64,000 nucleotides of DNA, taken from positions 4,092,001-4,156,000 of the forward strand of contig CP085825.1 of assembly GCA_020809705.1 (NCBI GenBank), given 5' to 3'. The notes under the pieces are model-generated. The model was given only the letters and a program-made list of their open reading frames with translations. It did no database searches and was not told the DNA's origin. The translations under genes and the position numbers were made by a program. Position 1 is the first letter of the stretch; the number at the start of each line of letters is the position of its first letter. Source of the DNA: Calonectria ilicicola. Taxonomy: Eukaryota > Ascomycota > Sordariomycetes > Hypocreales > Nectriaceae. Shown here piece after piece: positions 26,301 through 37,585 of this stretch.

Positions 26301-27498
26301 GGATGGGGGCGAAAAAGGCCAAAGGGCAAATGGCGAGGGTTTACGAATCTGATGTAAGGCATTGAGAAGGTTGGGTTAATTTTTTTTTTCTCGCGGAGAG
26401 ATAGACATGTGGGATATTACGGGACAATGAGAGCAATTCGTGTATACACACCGCAGAAACAACGCTTATAGGTGCGACAATGGATCTAAAAACAACAACA
26501 AGCAACACGAAGATGCAAACTAAGAGCGAGGAGTTAGCGGTGATTGCACCTCAAAATCATGGTGTCGGGAATCCGGATCCCCCGGGGCAAAAAAAAATTA
26601 AAATTGAGCAAAAATCCATCCAAGGACCCCAGCATGGATGGCCAGAGGCCACGAGCTACGGGCCACGGGCCACGGACCACCGAACACGGACCAAGGGTCA
26701 AGGGCCTCCGCACCAGCGGGCGCCGGCTCGCACGATTGCGCCCGAGATCCACGACCGGGGTTGTTGGATATTCGCTCAGTCATCCACCTTGTGCGTGAGG
26801 AGGTTGGCGGTGACGAGGAGAGACAAGGGGGAGCCCGGTTATGAGGACGGGAAGCACCCATCGACCACGATGACTTTCTCTTCCGCCGCCGGAGCTTTGG
26901 GGACAAGAGTGGCCTGGGTTGTCCTTAGTCGGTACCATCATGTCGGCGAGCCAAAAACCAGGGCACAGCCCCTCCTCGCATGGCTTCCGCGAAGATAAAC
27001 CCAAGCAAGCAAGGGCGCTTCCCGCCGCCAAAGCCCCCCAGACCCCGGTTCCTAGTTTTCAGTTTGCTCCCTAGCCCCAATCCCTCTCTGCGACGAAGCT
27101 TCGGTAATTGTGTCAGCCTTCACACCAGTTGAATCTCATACGAGGACGGGATATGCAATGCACACTGTATGGCACTGTAAGTGCAGCCTGGGGTTATCGG
27201 CATGGCTTTTTGGCGCACCGTTGGCCCTGGGAATGGTAAACTCTCAAGTCAATGACCAAGGGAAGTCAAATGGAGCACCGAGGTACGAAACCTTGTTGCA
27301 ATTTGGCTCGTCTAGTGAAGCAATGGCTGTGAGTTTCAAAGACGGGCCATGGTGGCGGCGTGGAGGTTGAGGGATCTGGTAGGAAGGAGTACCAGGAACC
27401 AGTAAACCTTGGCCCAGCACAGTGCCGTGCCGTTGTGGGAAGAGACGGCGGAAAGGCTCTCGCTCAACTTACAACTCTTCCGTGAATGGTGAGAGGAC

Positions 27499-27662
27499 AA
27501 TACACGACACGATACAACACAACACAAACAGCACAACATACACACCTGCCGCACGCCTACCACACACCCGACACAACACAACACAGCACGACACGACACA
27601 CAACAGCCCATCCCATCCCGACTAACCCAACACAACACAACACGACACATAACGCAACGCAA
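27499..27662. repeat. Degenerate AACAC/ACGAC satellite-like tract
   Basis: About 160 bp built from imperfect ACAAC, ACACG and AACAC units with very few G residues on the plus strand. It is not coding in a convincing way and looks like an expanded simple repeat. Confidence 0.7.
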
Positions 27663-29386
27663 CCTCCCGCACCCGCGAGACGCCGAGCAAATTCGCAGGG
27701 TTAGCCCAATGACCTCCTAGAAAAAGCAAAAAAGAAAACACCAACCGCCAGCCCCAGCCCCAGTTTCCAGCCCCAGTCCACCACACAGGCCAAGGTAAGC
27801 GCGTGGCATGCGCTGAGCACTGGTAAACGAGGGGAGGGAGGTGTGCTGTTGTAGAGCTGGCGCCAGCGAGGGAGAGCAAGGGAAGAAAAAAAAAGACATG
27901 GCTTTCGCTCCCGCCCACCCCCGGTCGAGTACACCCAGCTCGCTGATGGACCCCCCTCCATCGCCTTTGTCTGTGGCTCAGTACTGGGCCAGTAGTGGTC
28001 CAGTAGTGGTCCAGTGGCTCTTGTAGTGCCCTACAGCGGTCTTGGGCAAGTAGATCGTCCCCTGGCCGCCTACGGCACTGTACGGCCCACACCCCGGGAC
28101 CACACTGCCAACGCGCCCGGCCAGCAGCGAGCGCCAGTGTCCGCCAGGCGCCCTCAACCCATGGCCCATTGCCCGTCACCCCCCATGATCACCTCTGCAC
28201 GTCTGCCCCAACCCGCCTGGTACGACAGTGTTCCACCCACCCCGCTGGAAGCCCCCCTGTCGACACGCCCAGGGCACCACCCACCATCGCATTCACGGAT
28301 GCTCTTTGGCTCACTTTGTCCATTCAGACCCTCGTCTTCCACCGAAAAAGTGAGCGCCAGGTTGGCCCTGGCCTGTGCGCTGACAGAGGGCGAGCAGTGC
28401 GCGCCCAACTGTGGATCTCGGTTTTTTGCGCCGGGGACGGGGAGAGAAGGGACGGCAGAGGGAAGAAACATGGCGAGGCTAGAGAGAGCCCTGGCCAATC
28501 TTTTTGGCCCTGGGTCTTGGGTTAGTTTTGGGCCTTTGCTTCATGGCAGCGCTAGATTGAGAGACAGGCAGAACCGCCTTGTTAGGCTGGACTACATCAC
28601 ATGGCCAGAGGAGCTCGATATTGAGGTCGGTCGAGGGAGGACAGCTCGACGGAAGGGATAGCTAGATGGTTCGACATGGGGAGGGGGTTATACGGGTGCA
28701 ATTGAGGGGACTGTTCGGAGCTTGGCCATCGGGTTTCCTCGAGACTTATTCTGACTATGACTACATGCTTGCTCTCGCTCTCTCTCTGGATCTGCCCCGG
28801 CCGGCCGAGAGAAAAAGTCGAGCCGATCCAAAATGCAAAAACGCTCGGCCGCGGAACCTGGTCCAATACGGCGGGTATCTGGATCGAGAAGCCCATGAAA
28901 AGAGGCGCGCCAAAGAACCGCAACGAGACGCACAGTACCTAGAAACATGAACATCGACGGCCACGACAGGGTCCTCTCAATGTACTGTACCTTGACCTCA
29001 ACTCCCCTTGATAGACCTTCCCCTTGTCTGTTCCGCTTCCCCTACCGTGGACCGTGGACCGTGGGCGGTGGATCCCCTCCCCTCCTCTCGCAACTCGTCC
29101 TTAATCCTACTCCTCTCTATCCATGCTCGCACTCCCACTCCTCACTCCCGACCCTGCCTAGCCTCACCCTACCAGTCGTTCCCTGCAACTGCGGGACCCG
29201 TTGACCACTACGTACCGTACCCGTACTTACCTGCCTCCTCTCACCACCACCACCGACCACCACCACCGCCAAAAACAAAACCTTCCCCAGAAGAGGCCCT
29301 TCTTCAACTTTTCTTCCGTCCTCACGACTCCACCGACCTCCTCGTTTTCCTCTACCTATCCCTCGGCCCTGAGGTTCTCAAGGAAG

Positions 29387-29561
29387 GTAAGTAGTGTCGT
29401 GTCTGTGCTTCCTCTTCAACCTTCTATTCCCTCTCTTTTTTTTTTTTTTTTCTTTCCCATTCGCATGATTCCTTCTCTTGCCTCTGCGCAACATCCCTCG
29501 ACGTCCCTTGTCCCCCTCCTCCGCCCCGATCTCCAACGCAGCTAATCCTTCTGCATTGCAG
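29387..29561 (+). other. Probable 5'-UTR intron of stuA
   Basis: The donor GTAAGT follows AGGAAG. The branch-like GCTAATC lies 18 nt before the acceptor CTGCATTGCAG, with a long T-rich tract between. The 175-nt size and the pyrimidine-rich flanks fit a leader intron. No coding frame depends on it, so it is a prediction. Confidence 0.5.
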
Positions 29562-29636
29562 TAGCGGGTGACCACCCCCCGACGCCAGAAAAGACAAGAC
29601 AAGTCAAAGTCCCCCAGAGCATTGGCAGCTGTTTGC

Positions 29637-29699
29637 ATGCGACTGTTCGTCCCGACCTTCCATCTCAAGCGACTCAACCCCTCCTCCCACTTCTCTTGA
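29637..29699 (+). other. Upstream ORF 1 in the stuA leader, 20 codons
   Basis: An ATG opens a 20-codon frame ending in TGA, 650 nt before the first in-frame stuA ATG. It would be read by scanning ribosomes if transcription starts upstream. Its peptide has no recognisable motif. Aspergillus nidulans stuA transcripts are known to carry small upstream ORFs. Confidence 0.4.
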
Positions 29700-29917
29700 T
29701 CCTCATCTTATTCTTCTTTCCCCTTCACACCTTTCCTCTCTTGCAGGACAGGCACAGGCACAAAAAAGGTACCGACTTCTGCTGCCAACTTCACCGCAGC
29801 CCACGCCTGCCGCCCTCGGGTTGTTTCCCATTCTCGCCCGCCACTTTTGTCAGTAGTCAACTTTGCATTGGCTTTCGCTTTTTTGGCATTGGCCTTTTCT
29901 CTCCAGCCCTTTGTTGG

Positions 29918-29965
29918 ATGTTACGATTGAGACGATTGTTTTTCTTGATGCCCTGTTACGATTAG
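29918..29965 (+). other. Upstream ORF 2 in the stuA leader, 15 codons
   Basis: A short ATG-to-TAG frame encodes a basic, hydrophobic 15-residue peptide (MLRLRRLFFLMPCYD). It lies between uORF 1 and the stuA start and could lower or condition StuA translation. Confidence 0.4.
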
Positions 29966-30348
29966 CACGCTTCTGAACGAGTATCGCCTTGGACCTACCC
30001 TCCCAAAAAGTCGCAACGCCCAAGTATTCCACAACCACGAGCAGACCTTACTCAAACTCACACGATATCCCGAGTTATTTGCCCTTTTTAGCATTTGCGC
30101 GAGCCTCCCTCGCCTGCCCAGTTATCCAGTCGCACTTTGCAATTGTCCTCGTTTGGACGCGAAAGCACAAGTGCTTGCGCTCTCAAGTTGCTCGGAAGCG
30201 CATTCTTTTTTGAGGTCGGCCTAGATCCGTCCTCCTGTTGGGTCTAGGAAACACCGGAAAGCTGGATTTGCCGTCGATCTCCCAAGTGCAGACCCGGGGT
30301 CCGTCCGACGTACCTTGCTTCAACCCTCACGCCGCCCAGCGTTCGTAT

Positions 30349-32558
30349 ATGAGTAACGAGAGACTGCCTTTTGTTCTTCCTCCGCCGGGCCAGGCCAACT
30401 CCTCAGGTACTTCGTCACCTCGGGTCAGCTCAATCGCCTCCTCTATCGGCTCCCACTCGGGCTCTCAGTCTTCATACACCTCAGCAGCCTCCTCTCTCGG
30501 GCCCAAGACTCCTTCACCGACTTTGCCCGCCAACGCAATCACTGGTCCTTCGACCACCATTAGCAGTTACGACGCCATGAACCAGCCTGGTGCAGAAATG
30601 TATTATCAGCAGCACATGTCTGCCGGACAGGCACCCGCACCTCAGACAGTCACTTCAGGAGCCATGCCCCATTACCCTCAACACCAGCCTACTCTGCTGC
30701 AGCCTGGTGCCCAGTACTCCGCTCCCGCTCCCTATAGCCAATATGGCTATGCCAATGGACTCTCATCGGCTCCCGCCGCTCCTCCAGTATCAAACCCCAT
30801 GGGTGCCCAGAACGTTCTCCCTCTGCCAGGCGTTGCTGCCCAGGGCGGCATGCAGGGCGGCTACCAGGGTTTCGACACTACAGGACAACAGCCTCCTCCC
30901 GGCATGAAGCCCCGTGTCACAGCGACACTGTGGGAAGATGAGGGCAGCCTTTGCTTCCAGGTCGAGGCTCGAGGTATTTGCGTTGCACGCCGTGAGGGTA
31001 AGAATTCTTGTACGAAGCCATGTGGTTCTTGACTAACTTGTACCTAGATAACCACATGATTAACGGAACCAAGCTTCTGAACGTAGCCGGTATGACCCGT
31101 GGTCGACGAGACGGTATCTTGAAGAGCGAGAAAGTTCGACATGTGGTCAAGATTGGCCCTATGCACTTGAAGGGCGTTTGGTATGCTGCCTTACTGTTGA
31201 GACATGAGAACGTTGGCTAACCGAGACACAGGATTCCTTACGACCGAGCACTTGATTTCGCCAACAAGGAGAAGATCACCGAGCTCCTTTACCCATTATT
31301 CGTTCACAATATCGGTGCTCTCCTCTACCACCCCACGAACCAGAGCCGGACCACACAGGTCATGGCTGCTGCTGAGCGACGCAAGCAAGAGCAAAGCCAA
31401 ATGCGAAACCCTGGGCCCCCCGGACTTCCTTCCATTGGCCACGCTCACCCCTCGATGGCCCTGCCTGGCCCTCAGCCCTCACTGCCCTCACACACCACCA
31501 TGGCCCGGCCTGCGCTTGACCGCGCGCACACCTTCCCCACACCGCCTACGAGCGCATCGAGCGTGATGGGAAGCATGGGAGCTTCGGAGAACTTCAATTG
31601 GCAAGGACAAGGAATGAGCGCACCTCAAGGTACCAACCCAATGACGATTGAAACCGGTCTTAACAACGCCCGCTCAATGCCTACTACCCCAGCTACCACA
31701 CCTCCCGGTTCCTCCATTCAGAGCATGCAGCCCTACTCGTCCGGGGCGCAGCAGTACGACAGCTCCCGATCGATGTACAACACCCAGTCCTCTCAACAGT
31801 CTCCCTACCAGACCCCCAACCCCAATCCGCAGGATCGGATGTACGGCCAGCCCAACTCGTACCCCAAGAACGAAATGGCTCCTCCTTCAAGCAGACCTTC
31901 AGCTTCTGGGCCTTCCGGAGAGCAGCAGGACTCCAAGCCTCCTAATGGCTTGATGAACTCTGATCAGTCTGGCCAGGCTCAAGGTGGTGATGACGAGACA
32001 GAACACGAGCACGAGGCTGAGTACACTCACGACAGTGGTGCGTACGATGGTGCCCGTAACAGCTACAACTACACAGCACCCAGCGTTGGGGCCCTTGCCA
32101 ATGACAGCAATCTCTCTGCTGAAATGACCGGCTCGCCCAGCCACCCTGCTCCTTCGGGACGTGCAACACCCAGGACTGCGGCTCCCACCCAGTCTTACTA
32201 CCCTCAGCAAACTGGATACAACACACCGCCTCGTGTCCAGCAGACAACCAGCAACCTGTATAATGTAATGAGCAACGACCGTGGCCCCGCTAACGGCGCG
32301 CCTGGAAATGACGTGTATGCTCCCGCCCCTGACATGGGTGGCCTGCCCAACGGCTATGGCCAGCCTCCTGTCATGAATGGAGCTGGCAGTGTGCTGAAGC
32401 GGGGTCGTGATGATGAGGAAGAGATTCCCCGACCCGGTAGCGACGGCCACATGGAGCTCAAGCGACGAAAGACCATGATGGAGACGACAGTACCAGCACC
32501 TACATATGATGCTATGACCAGACCTGCCTCTGCCATCGCTACATCCCGGCGGAGATAG
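30349..32558 (+). CDS. stuA: APSES transcription factor StuA
   Basis: StuA is a bHLH-like APSES DNA-binding regulator of conidiophore, spore and cell-pattern development. Exons are 30349-30997, 31048-31180 and 31232-32558, and both introns (50 and 51 nt) interrupt the APSES domain. Splicing restores [19 protein letters not shown] and [15 protein letters not shown]. The APSES domain spans about 188-295 of 702 residues (from [10 protein letters not shown] to NIGALLYHP) and is nearly identical to the family. The flanks are Pro/Gln/Ser-rich and disordered. A basic bipartite nuclear signal (KRGRDDEEE...ELKRRK) lies close to the C-terminus. Two starts compete. The ATG at 30349 (MSNERLPF) has a poor context. 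The ATG at 30577 ([17 protein letters not shown]) matches the N-terminus I recall for characterised StuA proteins and would give 626 residues. A long leader with uORFs suggests translational control. Confidence 0.97.
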
Positions 32559-33861
32559 TGTTGTATGAAATAGAAGTGCTTGCTCATGTTCACTGTCACG
32601 TCTCATGGTTGGAGACGTCGCAGCATTCTGAGCGTTGAGGGACGCATTGAATGCTTCTCCAACGAATAATGCGGCTTTTGCGTCGGATTTTTTCACGGCG
32701 CAACGACACACTCTTTTAACTTTTGTTAACGCCCTTGCTTTTTCCTGGTATTCGCAGTCGACTCATTAGCATCTCTCGAGTAAGGATACGCTGACGAGTT
32801 ACGATACGACTTCCAATTCTATGTTACCTAAGATGCACTGTCATGGATGTACATGGCTGATGAGTCACGCTTTGCATGGAGGCCTTAATTTTCCTTAAAA
32901 GAGGGCCACTGCAACAATTTTTCTTTTTCACGGACTGCTTCCGAGAAACGATACGAGTGCATGGAATCAGAGAGACAGCACTGCCTGTAATGATCATCAG
33001 GCGGGGACGATGAGTTTTGGGGAAGGCCCCACGCAGCATGCTTTCTCTTTCGTCCAGTGAGGCCTTCCATTTGGAAGGAATGTTTGGGAATGAAAGAAAG
33101 AGATTTGGTTTTTTTTTTTTCTTTTTGCTGTTTTTCTTTTCTTTTCTTTTTTTTTCCAATAACGACTTTATGACCATATTGTGTTTTTGTTTCTTTTACT
33201 TTTTTTTTTCCACTCTTCGATGCTCCTCAAAAAGCGCCAAGACGGTGTATTTTGGAAATGTTGCTTTAGGTAACGAGTTATGAAGGACAATAAAAGCTGT
33301 TTTTGAGTTGTCGCAAATACAAACTAGAGTTTTTTCTCCCCTTACTATAGTGCAACTTTGAATTGACTTTGTGATTACCATGATTATGATGAGGGGTGCA
33401 AGATGTGGTGTATGTATCGTCCAGTCTCACACGTCTTGGAAAGAAACGAAACAAGTGCGTGCAGATGCATGTGTATGCAGAAGGCGCAGCATATGCCATA
33501 TGTGCAATTTGCATGTTTGATCGTAGAGTGCTCCACTGCAGCGATAGGCAAACGTGTCTCGGCAGTATGCGGAGATCACCGAACCCCCTTGCTGCAAATT
33601 TACAACTCCTTGCTTCCCGTTGCAGTGAAGTGGTTCATAATATGCCATCAATTTCGTTGCAGCATGCATCTGCTCAGGGGCGGGTCACGTGCCACCTGCG
33701 GCGCTGTTGCTAGGTCAACATGGTTCTCCTGGTCCTAGCTCCCAAGCCGTTAGATTGGAATAAGACCAATTTCATAACAAGCAAGCAAGCCTCTTTTTCC
33801 CCTCCTCAATCTACATGCAACTCTTCAACATTGACGTTTTGTTTTGATTTCAGCGTGTTCC
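32559..33861. other. 1.3-kb spacer between stuA and the coiled-coil gene
   Basis: It contains a T-rich run with many homopolymers (33107-33212). The TTTTGATTTCAG just before the next ATG could be the 3' splice site of a leader intron. No gene was seen. Confidence 0.5.
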
Positions 33862-35913
33862 ATGATGGCTTCGCCTCTCTCTCCAACAACAGACTCAGTC
33901 CTCAACGTTCACACACCTCCTACTACCAGACAGTACGACTCTTACGAGGTACGAGCAGTATCTGGTCAGTCCGAGGTGACTAGTGAGCAGTCTCAGGGGT
34001 CGTCACCTTTTGTTTCAGCAATCAACGACACTTCTTCTTTTGACAAAGAAAACGTGTCGCCATCAAAGTCTCGGCACTCCCGCATTCTGTCGGGAGCGAC
34101 CCTCTCCCCTCTCAAGATTCTCTCCGACCAAGGGGAATCTACTGAGTCGAGAGGATCCCCCATCGCCGGGCCATTTTCCCGTCGCAACTCTCGTAGAGTA
34201 TCGCCCGATAAACGGTTTCCTATTAAGGTTAGCAACCCCATGGAATCGCCGCGTCCTGCCTCTACACCTACCCCCGAACGAACCATTACTCTCGAAGACG
34301 CCTTGTCCAAGAACGCAGGTCTCAAGCGCGCTATTGAGATTTTTGAAGACGATCAGAGCGACATGGAGGACGAACACGATATTTCCACGGGTACCGTCAA
34401 CGTCGCACCTCAGAGCGGCGCAATGGATATAGATGACTCCATGCTCCCAGATGAGTCCATGATCAGTACATTCAGCGCGTTCTCCGCCGTGCCCAACTTG
34501 ACAACATTCGCAACCCTTGGCCAGAGCCCCGACAGGATAGCGGGTGCGGTCAACGCCACTCCTCGAGTCAATTGGAGGGGTAACCCTTCGCCGTCCAGAG
34601 GCTCACGACCAACATCCATGCATGAGAGTGGTAACACCACAAACCTGTTGGATTTTACCGAATCTCTGAGGCACCCTCAGAAAACCCCTTCTGGAAAGGG
34701 CAACCCATCACCACTCCGATCAGGCACAAATGTCGCTGCAACCCCTTCACGACAGCTAGCCAACCTCATTGACTTTGATATCCCCCCAATGCCAACCCCT
34801 CGGAGTGTCCCAAGCATCACTCCCCGTGAGTTGGAGTCCCTCAAATCAAACTTTCTATCCGAGATTAGCTCGCTCAAGGCTTCCCTAAGTGGCAAGGAGG
34901 CCGAAGTCCAGTCGCTCAAGGCTGCGGTCGGCGATGCAGAGAAGCGAGTCGGAGAGTCGATGGAACAGCTTCGAGAAATCAGAGCCTTCAAGGAGCAGCT
35001 TGCTGAGGAGAAGGAGGGATGGGAAACCCGTGGACGAGAGATGGAAAGCGTCCTCCGGGGTGTCAAGGATGAAATTGTCACAGGCCAGAGGGAAAGGCAA
35101 GAATTGGAAGAGAAGTTGGAGGAGAGTGAGAAGAGGAGAGAGGCAGCCGAGATGATGCACCAAGAGGCGGAAAGCAAGATGGCGGGCATGCGCGCTGGAA
35201 AGGAATCAGAGAAGTTCTCATCTCCTGAGAAGGCTAAGAACACCAACCACGAAGTCGAGCTCGCAGTTGAGCGTGTAGCTCGGGAGCTCCACGCTCTGTA
35301 CAAGGGCAAGCACGAAACCAAGGTGGCCGCCCTGAAGAAGTCCTATGAGACCCGGTGGGAGAAGAAGGTGCGAGAGTTGGAAAATCACATCCAGGAGCTC
35401 AGCAGCGAGAACGAGCGTCTGCGTGGTCAGGACACGACTATGATGCGAGCCGAGAATGCCGAGAATGAGGAGTTGCGAGCTCAGGCGGTGCGTGACAGTG
35501 CCGCCATGAAGGAACTTAACGCAAGCATTCAACGACTTGAGGCCGAGGTGCAGACAGTGAAGTATGATAACGCAGATCTGCGCGGCATGCTGGAGAAGGA
35601 GCGCGTGGAGAAGGGCGAGTTGGTGCAACTGGCTGAGGAGATGATGAACATGCAGAGCTTCGTCGCTCAGCCAACTCCAGCGAAGCCTCAGATGCCACAA
35701 ATGCCCCAGGAGAAGCCCCAGGAGAGCAAAACTCCCAAGCGACCTGTTATGCCTCGAGGCTCAGGACTGAGGGCTCCTGGCTCTGCTCTCCGTGCGCCTC
35801 ACGAACGAACCAGGAGTGCCGGTGGTCTGCCTCGCCCTGGTGGCATTCCCCGCAGCGGTATCATGAGTTCCATTGAGAAGATGGGCAGCTACCGTGGACG
35901 CGGGGCTGAGTAA
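33862..35913 (+). CDS. Coiled-coil protein, probable spindle-pole-body protein (Cut12-like)
   Basis: This 683-residue, intron-less protein has three parts. An N-terminal disordered region of about 310 residues is rich in Ser-Pro/Thr-Pro sites and carries a KEN box (KENVSPSK, 62-64) and RxxL-type motifs, degrons of the anaphase-promoting complex. A long coiled coil follows (about 320-595), including LYKGKHETKVAALKKSYE and RWEKKVRELE, which I associate with the fungal Cut12 spindle-pole-body family. The tail is basic, Pro/Gly/Arg-rich (KRPVMPRGSGLRAPGS), and may bind microtubules. In fission yeast Cut12 sits at the spindle pole body and promotes mitotic entry. The family assignment rests on recalled pattern, not a search. 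Alternatives are a TACC- or Fin1-like microtubule protein. The start is the first of two adjacent ATGs; upstream the frame opens only with TTG. Confidence 0.6.
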   Translation: MMASPLSPTTDSVLNVHTPPTTRQYDSYEVRAVSGQSEVTSEQSQGSSPFVSAINDTSSFDKENVSPSKSRHSRILSGATLSPLKILSDQGESTESRGSPIAGPFSRRNSRRVSPDKRFPIKVSNPMESPRPASTPTPERTITLEDALSKNAGLKRAIEIFEDDQSDMEDEHDISTGTVNVAPQSGAMDIDDSMLPDESMISTFSAFSAVPNLTTFATLGQSPDRIAGAVNATPRVNWRGNPSPSRGSRPTSMHESGNTTNLLDFTESLRHPQKTPSGKGNPSPLRSGTNVAATPSRQLANLIDFDIPPMPTPRSVPSITPRELESLKSNFLSEISSLKASLSGKEAEVQSLKAAVGDAEKRVGESMEQLREIRAFKEQLAEEKEGWETRGREMESVLRGVKDEIVTGQRERQELEEKLEESEKRREAAEMMHQEAESKMAGMRAGKESEKFSSPEKAKNTNHEVELAVERVARELHALYKGKHETKVAALKKSYETRWEKKVRELENHIQELSSENERLRGQDTTMMRAENAENEELRAQAVRDSAAMKELNASIQRLEAEVQTVKYDNADLRGMLEKERVEKGELVQLAEEMMNMQSFVAQPTPAKPQMPQMPQEKPQESKTPKRPVMPRGSGLRAPGSALRAPHERTRSAGGLPRPGGIPRSGIMSSIEKMGSYRGRGAE

Positions 35914-36480
35914 ACGAGGAATGGATCACGCATGGTGTGATGTGGCAAAGAATGATGAAAGGAAGAAGAAAATCTGTATGACTTTTGAATTTGCGAGCAT
36001 TGAGCCTCGGTGACGAATGGCATGAGCCACCCGAGGCGAGGGCGTGAATGGTAATGCTTTTGGGTCATGTCGTGCTTTGCGGCGTTGAGAATCAGGGAAC
36101 AGGGCCGGCTTCTGTGCACCGAAACATATATTGTTGTTGGTTTAATTGACGACGTTTGGACCTTTTGAAAGTAGCTTGTTGATCATGTCTCGGTTCCAAA
36201 CTTGTATACCCAGGAGCACAAACAGAGATCCATTAAATTTTTTTTTCTTACTATCATTTCCTCACCGGATTCAGTGAAGCTCGAAATACATGTAGTTCAA
36301 GCCCAGCAAACAGGCATAATGCAATGCTATTACAAATTGTTGGAATTCCAGTTCCAAGTCCTCACGGCCCATGGTGGGTGGGAGGCCGTTCAAAATCTCA
36401 TGTCACGATGTTTTATGTGTTTGAAAAAAAACAAAGATAGCTGCTTGGCTTTCCTTTCCTTCCTGTTGTTGACCCTTCCT
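35914..36480. other. Convergent 3' spacer
   Basis: A 567-bp stretch holds the 3' ends of the coiled-coil gene and the amidohydrolase gene. I see no other feature in it. Confidence 0.6.
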
Positions 36481-37585
36481 TCACAGGCCATAAGCCTTCT
36501 TAGCAGTCCCGCCAAAGATCATGGCCCGGTCCTCGTCGCTCAAGGTTGCCATCCAACACATTCGGTCGACGACGCTACGCCAGCGCGGCCAGGCATCCTC
36601 GGCACCGACAGTACAGACAGGCCAGTCGCTACCAAACATGATGCGGTTGGGGCCAAATGTGGCGAGAACAATACCCAGCCATCCCAGCGTAGACTCGAAG
36701 ATGTGGTTAGGCGTCTGGTTCTTGAGGGATTCAGGCATCTCGGAGAAGCCTCCTGAGAGCTTCATGTAGACACTGGAGTCTTTGCTAAGGGTGTACATGG
36801 CAGTACGCCATGCAGTGAAGCCTGGGTCTGAGGTGAGGTTGTAGATGCTAAGGTCGGGCTTGCAGAGGTGGTCTAGAGAGAAGTTTAGTCAGAATTCACA
36901 CAGTACGCCGCGATGTAGTAGAAAGGGTTGTCTTACTCAGAACCAAGGTGACTCTCTCCTCCTCCGGGACACCATCATGAACACGCTCAACAAATGAGAT
37001 TAGCTCCTCAAGCTGTTTCTTGCCTCGTCGATGCTGGTCAACACCGACTTCAAAGACAAACCCCTTACGGCCTAGTAGCTTGGCGCTCTCGATAAAGTCG
37101 TTCTCGAGCATAGTTCCGTGGGGCTTGTCCTGAAGAAGGTATCGAAAGCCCTTGACCTTGGGCCAGGCCTCACCAGCTTCTTCCTTGACCTTGTCCAGGT
37201 ATTTCTCCATTACGGCGACGCCACTGGGCAAGGGCGCCCACGGAACAATGGCCAGGCACAGCTTGGCGTCATCTTCAGAGTGGCCTTCACCGTCACGGGG
37301 CTGACCAAGGGCAACGCGCTTGATCCAGTTCACCTCCTGTAGGGGGCCTTCCCAGCCAGAGCCATCAGCAGCACCAGACTCGAGGTCATTCTTGCGATCG
37401 GTCTCAACAAAGATGAAGCCCAGGAGAGAGGGGGCAGAGCGGGTGGCCTCCTTGTACTGTTCGACTGAGTGCTGGCCGGTGAGTGGGTGCTCAGGATTGC
37501 ACCAGGCGAGCGAGTCTGTCTCGGAGTCGGGGTAGATGTGGATATGAGAGTCGATGATGGGGAGGATGAGCTGTTCGTCGGCCAT
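36481..37585 (-). CDS. Amidohydrolase family protein (TIM-barrel lactonase-like)
   Basis: This 346-residue metal-dependent hydrolase of the amidohydrolase-2 family (COG3618-like, with fuconolactonase, rhamnonolactonase and PDC hydrolase members) is encoded by 36937-37585 and 36481-36872. The 64-nt intron has donor GTAAGA, branch point ACTAAAC and acceptor TCTAG. The metal-binding HxH lies at the N-terminus (IIDSHIHIYPD), followed by KGFRYLLQD and FVFEVGVDQH. The splice joins VTLVLNHLCKPDL, where most relatives read LDHLGKP. The barrel ends with NRIMFGSDWPV, which contains the conserved Asp. The cytosolic start MADEQ was chosen because homologues begin just before the HxH strand. An in-frame ATG at 37750 would add 55 Arg/Ser/Cys-rich residues that look like untranslated sequence. 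The substrate is unknown; sugar-acid lactone hydrolysis is an inference. Confidence 0.85.

Larger units (their letters stand above)
15426..30348. other. Gene desert of almost 15 kb upstream of stuA
   Basis: No open frame on either strand in this stretch has a recognisable domain, credible splice structure or codon bias. All are short and overlap competing frames. Base composition looks balanced rather than AT-rich, so it does not look like RIP-inactivated repeats. It contains several homopolymer runs (near 18854, 21150, 21240, 22430 and 25208), microsatellites, and a pyrimidine-rich block at 17190-17345. The last 1.3 kb is a pyrimidine-rich leader candidate for stuA. The likely roles are regulatory DNA or non-coding transcripts; none is proven from the sequence. 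Confidence 0.6.

Noticed and set aside
28014..28661. 215-codon plus-strand frame in the stuA desert
   Set aside because: It has no domain or intron structure, and similarly long frames exist on the opposite strand.
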